DNA from: Leptasterias polaris
Lineage: Eukaryota > Echinodermata > Asteroidea > Forcipulatida > Asteriidae
Length of the DNA: 64,000 nucleotides
Direction of reading: 5' to 3'
Assembly (NCBI GenBank): GCA_037783415.1
Contig: JAZGTN010000044.1
Coordinates: 3,357,501 to 3,421,500 of the forward strand
Shown piece after piece: positions 10,680 to 21,039 of the stretch. Each line of letters begins with the position of its first letter. Position 1 is the stretch's first letter. Under the pieces are notes generated by a model. That model had not been told where the DNA came from. It saw nothing but the letters and a program-made list of their open reading frames with translations, and ran no database searches. The position numbers and the translations under genes are program-made.

Positions 10680-12300
10680 ACCTCTTTGGCTACAACATGG
10701 GAATTTCCATTATGCAAAATAGGGGTGTTTTTTAAAACGGGGCGCACCAAAACTTGGCATGGATAAAGTGTCTGCAAGCGTTTAGCAATGATTGTCATTG
10801 TATCGTTCAACAAGGCGTTCTTCCTTAAATTTGTTGAGTTTAGGCAGATGTACACATACTGACTTAAAAAGCTTAAAGTAGACAAATAATTCATGAACAT
10901 TTCGAAATTAATTTTTTCTTTCAATTGTCTTAAACAATACAATTCAATATTGCAAAATATAACAAAACATATATCACTGGATTTGTGTTTTATTGGTTTG
11001 TCTATTTATGTCAGATTATTTGCGCCACTCATCATAATCTTTTGACCAACCATCATATTAATGGACAAGAACCTCTTCTACGCCTTCATTTATATTGTGC
11101 TTTGGTAAACAATCTGCAATGTCTGCAGTTTTGAAACCGGCCAGTATCTTTTTTGTACTACTCTTTTAAATTTGCATAAAAAAATAACCTTCTTCAGTAG
11201 TGTAACCATTCACTAGTAGACGATAATCAACTGTGTGCTTCTTCCCGACTGACATTAGCCTCATCCTGCAAGGTATTAAATAAAATAAAAGTATGTATGA
11301 TATAACTTTCACTGATAAAAAAACAATAACAATTTATAACAATAAATATTTGGGCCCCTATAGAAAGATAAACAATTCTGTCAAGATTCTGTTTTAGTCA
11401 AAACTTGTTTTATAAAACAGGCAGAGTGATTATTTGTGGGCTTCATTAAACAACTAGAGAGCAGGATTGGAAGGATGCTTATCGTTGGACTAATGTTTTT
11501 ATATGATTGTCTCACTATGAATCATTAAAGCCTATCAAGCTGCGGCAAACCTTTGGGTAACGATAGCTCCTCACGAATGGAAATGGATTTACCCGTTTTC
11601 ATAATGGTACATATACGCTGGCTCCGTTCCATGAACACGAACATAGAGGACAAAAAACAAGAAAGAATTTACACTTTTTACATCATGCTGCCGTCTTTTT
11701 TTGTAATCATATTGTGATTAAATTTACATCCCCAGAATCAGTATGTGTTACCCTTTCTACCAGTATGTATCTTTTTCAAATATTCAAACTATTTACAGAT
11801 AAAACTTACCGAAAGAAAAGACGACGAAAACTACGTTGTAGACTCGCTTTTCTCACGACGCGTTGAACAATTTTGTGCAGCTTGCTATGATTTGTTACGA
11901 GGTCGTTTATTGGTTCGACTTTTTGATGTCCAGAATGACGGAGGAAATATTGCTCCAATCAGAATGATTGTCTCACCAGATTAAAGTTGATAAAACAAAG
12001 TTTAACTTGATATAAACTTCATTTTTATGAAACGTAAGGAGGGCGCTAGATACGGCCTTTGCAAGGTTGCGTAGTTATAAACACATTATTTTCCGGTTTC
12101 TCACGCGAAACGGTACAAAACTAATCTTATTTAAAATATATACATATATATATATAAAAGGGAAAGAATTCGTCTTTCTTTTTCTGCAAACAACAAGTTC
12201 ATACAACAAACGATGTTAGCCAAAAAAGGAGTGAAAACGTGTTGCTTTTTGCTAGAAACGAAGCGTTGCAGGGAGTTTCGAAACTCCAGGAAGTTTCTAG
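10680..12300. other. Noncoding stretch
   Basis: Apart from the weak pseudo-exon at 11016-11280 I see no supported gene. An open frame at about 11790-11984 (plus) has no recognisable domain. AT-rich microsatellite (TATATA) lies at 12140-12157. Confidence 0.4.
11016..11280 (-). pseudogene. Degenerate exon, possibly Tudor-knot/chromo-barrel-like
   Basis: On the minus strand, a fragment reads VEEVLVH, a stop, then YDGWSKDYDEWRK. This resembles the VHYxGWxxxxDEW core of Tudor-knot/chromo-barrel domains. Another open piece upstream reads GKKHTVDYRLLVNGY. In-frame stops make it nonfunctional as read. The match is short and could be chance. Confidence 0.3.
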
Positions 12301-12685
12301 GGAATCTTGTGATACCTCAAGTATTAATTAACAAAGCAGCTTCCAAGAAAATTCCCCATGGTTGACATTTATTGATGTCTCGTAATTGTGCAAAACGTCT
12401 AAATGCATGAGCGACTATTAGTGAAACAAACTTTTTTAGACCTAAAGGTTATGAATGTACAGTATTTACACAGTATTTCAGGCCATTCAAAGTCACATAT
12501 CGAAATTGATAAGATAAGATTAAATTTCAATGCCATTATAAATTGGCATTTAAATGTTTTTGCACAGTGAAAGGCAAACTATACCTTAATTGAATTTCCT
12601 ATAGGACATTTTCATGCGAAACAGGCTGCACAAACTTTACAGTTAATTGTTTACTTTGACAAAAATACTTTTTCTTGGTATACAG

Positions 12686-13369
12686 GATCTTCAAGAAAAA
12701 TAAATAGGAAATATTTTGCAGATGCTTTGAGTTCAGCAGTTTTACCTCCAGAGTCTTCTGGTGACTACCACAAGGATGATAATGGTGATAACTTCCACTT
12801 TGATCACATCGTTGAGTTGCCGGAATGCATAGAGGCAAGAAATGGTGAGGAAGGCGAGGAGGTGAGATTCAGTGATCGAGCCGATCTGTTCTACCACAAT
12901 AACAAGGAGCCCAGTCAATTGAAAGAGCGGGATATTGGGGAAATCAAGGTCCTTTACAATCCAGACAACAAAAAGTATCGCATCGTCATGCGTAGAGAGC
13001 AAGTCTTGAAGGTCTGGGCTAATCACTTTGTTACACACGAACTGAAGTTGCTGCAATATGCTGGATCAACAACGTCTAATTGGGTCTGGATGACAATGGA
13101 TGCATCTGAGGTCCAAACGGAAAAGGTGCTCGTGAGATTCAGAACTAAAGAGTTGGCCCAGCAGTTCAAGGAGGTAGTTGAAGCAGCCCAGGAGGACATG
13201 AAGACAGAAGGAGTAGAAGATGCAGTGAAGATAAAAGATGAGGAAAAGAAAGAGACAGAAGAAGCTGAGAAAGAAAAGAAAGGTGTTCAAGGAGATGTTG
13301 GGGAAGATGATGGTGAAGCTGATGAGGAAGATGATGAGGATGCTGAGGAAGATGATGGAGAGGAATACG

Positions 13370-13400
<31 letters not shown>

Positions 13401-13731
13401 CTACGATGAAGAGGATGGAGGTGGAAACAGTAATGAACAAGGTGAAGATAAACAAGATGACACAACGCAAGGTGATAAACAGGGTGAAGACAAGCAAGAT
13501 GCCACAGCACAAGGTGATGAACAAGGTGAAGATAAGCAAGATGCCACAGCACAAGGTGATGAACAAGGTGAAGATAAGCAAGATGCCACAACACAAGGTG
13601 ATGAACAAGGTGAAGATAAGCAAGATGCCACAACGAAAGGTGATGAACAAGGTGAAGATAAGCAAGATGCCACAGCACAAGGTGATGAAAAAGATGAAGA
13701 TAAGCAAGATGCCACAGCACAAGGTGATTAA
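12686..13731 (+). CDS. Ran-binding domain exon with acidic repeat tail (RANBP2-like)
   Basis: An internal or terminal exon starts after the acceptor TACAG (12681-12685) and runs open to TAA at 13731. It encodes a full RanBD1-type domain. Landmarks are HFDHIVELPE, GEEGEEVRFSDRADLF, ERDIGEIKVLYN, RIVMRREQVLKVWANH, WVWMTMDASE and VRFRTKELAQQFKEV. RanBDs bind Ran-GTP; in RANBP2/Nup358 they act at the cytoplasmic face of the nuclear pore. The domain is followed by a Lys/Glu-rich linker, an Asp/Glu tract (about 13309-13425) and seven 14-residue repeats of type QGEDKQDATAQGDE. No intron interrupts the RanBD, whereas the RanBD at 15445-16939 has two. No start codon belongs to this exon, and its upstream partner is unknown. 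It may be expressed, or it may be a non-transcribed duplicate with an open frame. Confidence 0.7.
13438..13728 (+). repeat. 42-bp coding minisatellite, seven units
   Basis: Units are 42 bp and in frame, each encoding a variant of QGEDKQDATAQGDE. The last unit is one codon short and runs directly into the stop. The third to sixth units are nearly identical, suggesting recent slippage. A (GAT)n tract encoding poly-Asp lies just upstream (about 13371-13400). Confidence 0.9.
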
Positions 13732-14227
13732 AAAAAGATTACAAAAAGATTAAATGTCAAAACCATTAAGTGGCCTCACCTTTCCCAAATAGAAAACCTT
13801 ATTATTATTATTTATTTATTCTTAACTTGGGTTACCTCAAGTACTGACAAAGCAGCTTCCAAGGAAATTCCCCATGGTTTGCATTTACTAATGCCTCGTA
13901 TTTGTGCAAAATTGTTGTAACTTGGTTTTGTGGTAACGTCTAAATGCATGAGCGTACTTTGTGCAAAAACTTTTGTTAGTCTTAAGGTTATGGATGTACA
14001 GTATTTACACAGTATTTCAAGCCACTCAAAGTCACATATCGAAATTGATCAGATAAGATTAAATATCAACGCCATTATAAATTGGCATTTAAATGTTTTT
14101 GCACAGTGAAAAGGCAAACTATATCTTCATTGAATTTCCCAGGACATTTTCATGCGAAACAGGCTGCACAAACTTTACAGTTGTTTACTTTGACAAAAAT
14201 ACTTTTTATTTGTATATTTGTGTACAG

Positions 14228-14454
14228 GATCTTCAAGTAAAATAAAAAATTCTTCCTATAGGAAGAATTTTCTGTTGAAGAGGGTTACAGCTAAATCTCG
14301 CTTGCGATCAAAGTATCTCCGGAAGCCTGCTACAGTTTTTGCATTTACCTTTGGTCAGACAACAACGCTGGACAAGAAACCTTTTGCAGATGAATTGACT
14401 TCAGCAGTTTTACCTACTGCAGAGTCTTCTGGTGACTACCACAAGGATAATAAT
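14228..14454 (+). pseudogene. Truncated RANBP2-like exon (second tandem module)
   Basis: It starts after acceptor TGTACAG in the same phase as the exon at 12686 and keeps residues missing there, including an FG motif in FAFTFGQTTTLDKKPF. It then matches the first module through SSGDYHKDNNG (about 14425-14454) and breaks off. The Ran-binding domain is absent: the sequence jumps straight into the intronic block of the third module. Confidence 0.8.
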
Positions 14455-14706
14455 GGTTTGCATTTACTAATGTCTCGTATTTGTGCAAAATTGTTGTAAC
14501 TTGGTTTAGTGGTAAAGTCTAAATACATGAGAGACGTACTTTTAGTGCAAAAACTTGTTTAGTTATTGATGTACAGTAGGCCTATTTACACAGTATTTCA
14601 AGCCATTCAAAGTCACATATCGAAATTGATAAGATAGGACTAAATGTCAATGCCATTATAGTGGCATTTAGAGCTAAACTGTTTTTTGCACAGGGAAAGG
14701 AAACAA

Positions 14707-14880
14707 ATATCTCCAGAAGCCTGCTTCAGTTTCTGCAACATCAACATCATCCAAACAATACCTCCCCTCTCTGAGAAGCTCCAAAGTTCACCTTTAGTCC
14801 CTTTACCAAACCTAGTCGGTTTTCATTTAGCTTTGGTTAGACAACAACGCATGACAAGAAACGTTTTGGAGCTGCAACAG
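14707..14880 (+). pseudogene. Degenerate exon remnant (third tandem module)
   Basis: The words 'tatctccagaagcctgc' and 'ttagacaacaacgc.tgacaagaaac' align with the FG-containing part of the exon at 14228. Stop codons and shifts are present, so no protein is likely. The aligned part is short. Confidence 0.6.
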
Positions 14881-14924
14881 TAAATTTCTCTGCAGAGTCC
14901 TGCCAGCCTCCATCCATAAAAATA

Positions 14925-15122
14925 TCACAGACTAATCTCCATTTATCCAAGGGTCTAATTAGCAATCTCCGGTAGTTTTATCCCCGGGACTATGAGCAAT
15001 CTCCGGTTATCCCAGAGACATACAAACAATCTCAGGTTATCCCATAGGACTAAGCAATCTCCGGTTATCCATGAGACTAAAGCGATCTCCAGTTATCCCA
15101 GGGACTAAGCAATTTCCGGTAC
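14925..15122 (+). repeat. Imperfect ~30-bp tandem repeat
   Basis: About seven degenerate units share 'actaagcaatctccggttat' and 'ccca.ggga'. The array is noncoding and lies between the degenerate third module and the intron-containing RanBD exons. Confidence 0.8.
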
Positions 15123-15444
15123 CCTCAGCTTCGACACACAAGGAACTTTTGCTGGGAAAGATAAGTTTCTGTTAGGTGTTTTTATAATATTAAGCTCAAA
15201 GGCAACTGGAGTGAGTCCAGTTAAACTCCTACCCAAACACTTTTGGAGGAATTCATGCGAGTATAGATTAAGTTAAGATTTGCTCTAGCATGGGACTGTC
15301 TTTGAGGACTTTCTGTTCCTTACTGATGATAAAATGTATTAATACTAACTGGTAGTTAGCTGAGTTTTATGGTTATTATTTGAACAAGTAGATTAATGAA
15401 TACCTTTTAATTGTTAACTCTTTTTTTTGGCACTCTACCCTCAG

Positions 15445-17785
15445 AAGCGAAAGGATTTGTGTTTGCCCGGGCTGGTGCTCAAGTTTTGGGAGGTGCAGGT
15501 GGAGGTTATGATACTGCTGGGGGAGACAAGGAACACGACCCCCACTTTGATCCCATTGTTCCCCTACTTGAGGTACAACAGATATATTCTTTTCTCTCTG
15601 TCTAAACCTCTACAAGCAGCTTTGGTGACATATTGATCTTGGGATTGAGGCCAACTATAGGGTTTGGAAAATGTTATGTTTATAGTAGATTGTCTTGGCG
15701 AGTGGTCTAGCATGGCTTCAAGTTATGGTGACTTTTGGAGTGTGGGTTTGAGTAATCATGGTCTCTTAAAGGGTATTTGTAACATTGATAAGAGTAAAAA
15801 TATTAATGTTCACATATTAATGCACAATTTTACATGGAATAAATGGTCATGGTGGGAAACTCCTTTTCAAATATTGTTGCTTGAAATGCTACAGCTTTTG
15901 AGAAATGAGTATTTAAAACAATTAGGCCTAGTCTTGATCTTGCGAGTCAAAAACTCAATGTTTGAAAATATTGAAAACATTTAAGGTTTTTTCCCAACTT
16001 TTTTTCTTGTGATTCCAATGACCGATTATCTTAAACTTTCAAAGGTTTGTTATTTCATGTATATGTTGGGTCACATCAAGTTAGTGTGGATACTGGTCTT
16101 TGACAATTACCAATATTACACATATGCTTTAAGTAAGATAGCAAAGTTATCACATCTTTTATATGCACCCTAGTCTGTCAACATACTCACTTTTACTTGC
16201 TTCGTGTCATTCAGCTAGTTGATACAAAGACTGGTGAGGAAGATGAAGAGATCATGTACAAGCAGCGAGCCCGTCTGTACTGCTTTGCTAAAGAGCTGAA
16301 TGTGTGGAAGGAACGAGGCATAGGAGAGGTCAAATTGATGCGACATAAAGACAGTGGAGAACTAAGACTGCTGATGAGACGGGAACAGGTTAGACGGGGT
16401 TAACCCTCCTACTCTTGGCAACATATGATCTTTGAGGCTTTTTTAGTTGGTCAAAGGAGTGCAGTTTCTAGATCTCCCCCTTGTCCATGCTTGATTATTG
16501 CGCAACTGAAGATTTGGGTCTTTATTTTGTAACTTTATTGGGTTTACTGTTTTGAAAGAGTAATATTTTCTACCTGTAGGTTCTGAAGCTGTGCGCCAAT
16601 CATCGCATTACAGATGACATCAAGCTTGAATCCCTGAAGTCCTCGGATCGTACCTGGGTGTGGCATGTCCTGGATTACTCCGAGGATGAACCCTGCCATG
16701 AAAAGTTTGCCATCAGGTTCAAGACGCATGAGCTCGCCGTTGAGTTCAAACGAAGGTTTGAAGAGCTTCAGGCTGAGAGGAAGAAAGAAATAGAGGTAGA
16801 GGTAGAAGACAAGGCTGTTGTACCGGAAGGGCCAAGGAGAGATCAGCCGGCGAAAGACGATGACGGAGACAAAAAAGACGGAAATGAGAAAAACAGAAAA
16901 GATGACGTGGCTGCTGAAGCTACTGTTGCAGATACAGAAGTTAGTATATGGTCAGCATTTTCACAAAGTAGGGAAATTGGTTTGTTTTCTGATTGAAAAG
17001 ATTTTAAAATATATGTTTTCTTTCCTCTCTAGCCAACCGTAGAGGAATTGATTGCCAAGTATAAACCCAAGCCAGGCTCATGGCAATGCGATGATTGCTG
17101 GCTGAGCAACGAGGAAACCGCTTTGACCTGCATCTCATGCACAGCATCGAAACCTGGTGCTGTAACTCCCTCGGCGACCCAGCAGTTGAGCACATTGTCT
17201 AAACTTGCCGGAGCATCACGACAAAATCAGTCTGTGACCAGTTTAGGGAGTGAGTTTACAGTTGGCGCTGGTGGGGGTTTCTCATTTGCTGGCATGCGGA
17301 CTTCAGACAATGCAAGTAAACCCTCTGGATTGGGCTCCTTTGGGCAACCAAGCACTTTCTCAAAAACACCCTCAGATTCTGGACCATTTGCTGGAGGACC
17401 CATTCAGTTTGGATTGTCATCACCTGATACCAAATTAATGGGTCCTAAAGAGAAACCATTTACAACCATTACTAGCAAAATCACCTTCGAAAGTGGATTC
17501 CTGAACTATTATCTTGGTGCGGCAGGTGATCAGTCTCAACAACCAGTTGTGACATCAACTGGTGGTTTTACACTCGGTGCAACGAGCCTGACACCCCCAA
17601 AGAGTGACCCCATTACAGCTGCCTCTTCCAGGAGCCAGACCCAACCGCTGACCCCAGTTAAACCAGACCAACCTAAAGAGGTCCTTCCAGCCAAGGAGGG
17701 AACAAGACCTGTGTTTGAAGCTGGTAACCTTACATCACAAACTCCCAAGAGCAGTGCACCACCAGCATTTTCCCAAGCCCAGTGA
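15445..17785 (+). CDS. RANBP2: RANBP2-like: Ran-binding domain plus RanBP2 zinc finger (partial)
   Basis: Four exons join in frame: 15445-15572, 16215-16388, 16580-16939 and 17033-17785 (470 residues). The first three encode a RanBD: DPHFDPIVPLLE, TGEEDEEIMYKQRARLYCF, WKERGIGEVKLM, LLMRREQVLKLCANH, RTWVWHVLDYSED, IRFKTHELAVEFKRRFEEL. A Lys/Asp/Glu-rich linker follows. The last exon carries a RanBP2-type zinc finger, WQCDDCWLSNEETALTCISC, then Ser/Thr/Pro-rich sequence with FG-like motifs (FSFAG, FGQPS, FGLSS). In RANBP2/Nup358 these parts bind Ran, COPI/exportin and transport receptors. The usual TPR region, SUMO-ligase region and cyclophilin domain are not in the window. The frame stops at 17785, but homologous sequence continues in a shifted frame to about 17888, so the C-terminus looks damaged. 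The first exon needs an upstream partner (phase 1). Intron 1 holds a TTAA element. Confidence 0.8.
15776..16132. mobile_element. TTAA-flanked MITE, copy in a RANBP2-like intron
   Basis: TTAA at 15776-15779 and 16129-16132 bounds a diverged copy of the element at 45203-45555. Shared words include 'gagaaatgagta', 'ctcaatgtttgaaaa', 'tactggtctttgacaattacca'. TTAA targeting suggests piggyBac-type mobilisation. It contains one TAGGCCTA (15923-15930). Confidence 0.75.
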
Positions 17786-18526
17786 GGAAAACCCTGTGGG
17801 CTTCTCTTTTGCTGAAATGACCAAAACAAAGGGATCTGTTTTCACCTTTCGCATGGGTGTCGGCAAAACCCCAAAAGAAGCTCCTTAGAAATCACCAGTC
17901 AAGCCTAAATCTCCTGGAATAGTCAAGTCACCCCAGGACTGAATAAAAGTGGTGATGGTGACTACTACAAGGATGATGGTGGTGATCACATTCACTTTGA
18001 TCCCATTGTTGAGTTGCCGGAATGCATCCAGGCAAGAACTGGTGAAGAAGGTGAGGAGGTGAGATTTAGTCATCGAGCCAAGCTGTTCCGCTATACAACA
18101 AGGAGTCCAGTCAATGGAAAGAGCGGGGTATAAGGGACATAAAGGTCCTGTACAACCCAGACAACAAGTATCGCATTGTCATGCGTAGAGAGCAAGTCTT
18201 GAAGGTCTGCGCCAATCACTTTGTTACTCCAGAACTGAAGTTGCATCCAAATGCTGGATCAACCAAGTCTTGGGTCTGGATGGCAATGGATGCATCTGAG
18301 GATGAGGTCCAAATGGAACAGTTGGCCGTGAGATTCAGAACTGAAGAGTTGGCCCAGCAGTTCAAGGAGGCAGTTGAAGCAGCCAGGATGACATGAAGAC
18401 AGAAGGAGTAGGAGATGCAGTGAAGATAAAAGATGAGGCCGAGATATAGGACGAAAAAGAGACAGAAGAAGCTGAGAAAGAAAAGAAAGTTGAAACGAGC
18501 CTGACACCCCCAAAAGAGTTATCATA
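17786..18526 (+). pseudogene. Broken RANBP2-like continuation with frameshifted Ran-binding domain
   Basis: After the stop at 17785 a shifted frame reads ENPVGFSFAEMTKTKG and on to a stop at 17888. From about 17990, HFDPIVELPECIQARTGEEG starts another RanBD that closely matches the one at 12.8 kb. It is shifted at about 18095 and 18130; a further open piece (18181-18396) restores MRREQVLKVCANH and WVWMAMDASEDE. Another shift occurs at about 18387. Like the 12.8-kb copy it has no introns. It ends at the TIR element inserted at 18527. Confidence 0.85.
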
Positions 18527-19070
18527 GGTTTTCTCGGTCAATTTCGGCAAATGAGCAGCCGATTTTATTTTCGTGCGTTCGAATTAAAGCTATTTTGACT
18601 CTGCAGTTGTTACTGCGTTTCAAATTCAGAATTCGGGCATTCAATTTCGTGTTGAGGCATTCAAATTCCTTTTGCACCGTGTTTTCCTTTAGCATATAGT
18701 CATTCTTTTTCGTGACGCACAATCATCATTCAGTTTAGCAAAGCTGTTTCGACTGGATATTTTACTGGTTTAATTTTTTTCAATTTCGTAAAGAGGCAAT
18801 CAATTTCTCTAAATGAGAATTTAAATAAGTACGACTAATAAAATACGAATAAACAGATAATCTGTAGTAGGCAACTGTTTCTTATCTTCACTTTAAATCA
18901 GGCCAACCTTTTCTTTATTGTTCCAGTAGACTTTACATGGGGCCCATGATGTTTGTTCTTCTTTGTTTATGTTTTCTCCTATATTCTTTTCTGGGGGGAT
19001 CTTTATTGGTTAACTGGCCTAATTTTGTATTGTGTTTGAATTGGGTGATTCTTTATGTTTTTCCTGTTTT

Positions 19071-20594
19071 TAACTGTTCCGACATAGGTCGGAACAGCTA
19101 TTGTTTTCGTCAAAAGTTTTATTATTATTCTTTGTTTCTACCTAAATTCCCATAGCAATTGCACACGTTTTTTTTAAAAGCCTAATATCCTAAAGTGTAC
19201 ATACGAAAGAGTTAAATTATATATCAAATTGAAGCTTAGTACATGAACTTAAGTCTAAATGTTAAAAATGTTAAAATTCTTAATTAATTAGCCAATTAAC
19301 AGCGAGATGAATATTTAATTAGCCAACCTTATAAGCACCATATCTCAACAAGTATACCCCCGATCGTCAAATTTTTTTCAGTTATAGACTCCTTGGGCAT
19401 TGGAGATTAGCCTTGGGTAACCGTGGCCCCATGTTGACCTTTACCTCCAGGTCAACCGGAAGTGGGACCATAATTATCTCAATAACTACACAACTGATTT
19501 TGAAACTTTTTTCAGTTATAGACTCCTTGGGCACTGGAGATTAGCCTTGGGTAACCGTGACCCCATGTTGACCTTTTCTTCCGGGTCAACCGGAAGTGAG
19601 ACCATACCTCAAGAACTACACAACCAATTCTCAAACTTTTTTCAGTTATAGACTCCTTGGGCATAGGAGATTAGCCTTGGGTAACCGTGACCCCATGTTG
19701 ACCTTTACTTCCGGGTCAACCGGAAGTGAGACCATATCTCAGGAACTTTTTCAGTTATAGACTCCTTGGGCATTGGAAATTAGCCTTGGGTAACCATGAC
19801 CTCATGTTGACCTTTACTTCCAGGTCAACCGGAAGTGGGACCATATCTCAAGAACTACACAACCAATTTTCAAACTTTTTTCAGTTATAGACTCCTTGGG
19901 CATTGGAGATTGGCCTTGGGTTACAGTGACCCCATATTGACCTTTACTTCCGGGTCAACCGGAAGTGAGACCATTTCTCAAGAACTACACAACCGATTTT
20001 CAAACTTTTTTTCAGTTATAGACTCCTTGGGCATTGGAGATTAGCCTTGGGTAACCGTGACCCCATGTTGACCTTTACTTCCGGGTCAACCGGAAGTGAG
20101 ACCATATCTCAGGAACTTTTTCAGTTATAGACTTCTTGGGCATTGGAGATTAGCCTTGGGTAACCGTGACCCCATGTTGACCTTTTCCTATGGGTCAACC
20201 GGAAGTGGGACCATATCTCAAGAACTACACACCCGATTTTCAATTTCTTTTCAGTTATAAACCCTTGGAGCATTAAATGTTAGACAAGGGTTACCATGAC
20301 CCCATGTTGACATTTATTTCTGGTTTAGAAGCTCTTTTCGAGCACATGGTTAAGTTAGAATGAAGGTGAAAGTTAGGATTAGTTTCAGGGTCAGGTTTAA
20401 AGATAGTTTGAGAGTCAGTATGAGAATGAAGATTTAGGTTTTTAGGCACACTTAAAGTCAAAATAAAGGCCTGTCAAAGATCAAGGGTCTTCTATCTCAA
20501 AGTCAGGTTAACTTTAGAGGTTTGGAGCGTTTCATCAAAGTAAAAAACAACGGAACAGCTCTGTGTTTGTCCACAAACACATAATGTCTAGTTT
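19071..20594 (+). mobile_element. Helentron/Helitron-like non-autonomous element with tandem repeats
   Basis: This sequence is absent from copy 1 of the host element, so its limits are known to a few bases. At the left is the palindrome GTTCCGAC-ATAG-GTCGGAAC (about 19075-19094). The middle has eight tandem repeats. The right end carries hairpin GTGTTTGT-CC-ACAAACAC (about 20564-20581), followed seven bases later by CTAG and T. A hairpin just before a CTRR end and no target duplication are Helitron hallmarks. A central minisatellite is typical of Helentron-associated (DINE/pearl-like) elements. There is no Rep/helicase, so it is non-autonomous. Confidence 0.7.
19378..20327 (+). repeat. Eight ~130-bp tandem repeats with three-unit higher order
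   Basis: Unit starts ('tcagttatag') are at 19378, 19512, 19642, 19751, 19881, 20012, 20121 and 20251; the last unit is partial. Spacings are 134, 130, 109, 130, 131, 109 and 130, so every third unit is short by about 21 bp. Most units carry ACTTCCGG-GTCAA-CCGGAAGT or a close variant, an 8-bp inverted repeat. Confidence 0.92.
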
Positions 20595-21039
20595 TGTTGT
20601 TTATGTTGTTTCTTCCTCAACCATCAATCTGTTGGCGTGCCAGACATCTTAGCGTATATGTTTAGGTATGGTTGTACCACAATTATAGCTGCAACTTGAC
20701 TCAAGTGCAAATAAGTGAACCGGGTATGCCTTATTAACAAAGCGTTGTTTAGATTGCACAAATTACAGAAATGACTGCCCAAAAATGAATTTGAATGACT
20801 AAACACACGCCTCAAAAAGCTCCTGCGAATTTGAATGATGCTTTGATGAATCGTTAAATTGAATGATTATTTTTTTAAATCGAATGACTCAACAGTACAT
20901 TTGACTAGTCATAAAACAAAATCGAATGACCTTTTTTAGTAGCATTCGATTTCGCGCGAAATAGAATAGCGTGGTGGTTAAATTGGCTGCTCATTTGCCG
21001 AAATTGACCGAGAAAACCTATATTACATTAAATTTATTT

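Larger units (their letters stand above)
12310..14706 (+). repeat. Three tandem intron-exon modules of a RANBP2-like gene
   Basis: The intronic block is present three times: 12310-12685, 13832-14227 and 14455-14706. The copies share long stretches, for example 'cagcttccaag.aaattccc' (copies 1 and 2), 'acacagtatttca' and 'cacatatcgaaattgat'. In copies 1 and 2 the block ends in a T-rich acceptor and an exon starting GATCTTCAAG. Copy 1 leads into an intact Ran-binding domain; copies 2 and 3 lead into damaged exons. This is local segmental duplication of one module about 1.5 kb long. Confidence 0.85.
18527..21018. mobile_element. 1-kb TIR DNA transposon, copy 2, split by an insertion
   Basis: The same GGTTTTCTCGG... 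termini as at 3543-4570 are flanked by TA (18525-18526 and 21019-21020). The interior matches copy 1 until about 19070 and again from about 20595. The 1.5 kb in between is a separate inserted element. The insertion point of the whole copy lies in RANBP2-like pseudogene sequence. Confidence 0.9.

Noticed and set aside
11745..11984. 79-codon open frame without recognisable domain
   Set aside because: No clear start context, no splice-consistent neighbours and no family resemblance that I can defend.
12140..12160. TATA-rich tract before the RANBP2-like modules as a promoter
   Set aside because: It is a simple TA microsatellite; nothing else indicates a start site there.
13066..13722. Long antisense and shifted open frames over the acidic repeat region
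   Set aside because: They mirror the GAT/GAA-rich repeat; composition (poly-His/Leu/Ser or poly-Met) shows they are shadows of the RanBD exon.
19378..20327. CRISPR-like array
   Set aside because: Units are contiguous, ~130 bp and without unique spacers, in animal DNA; it is a satellite-type repeat in a mobile element.
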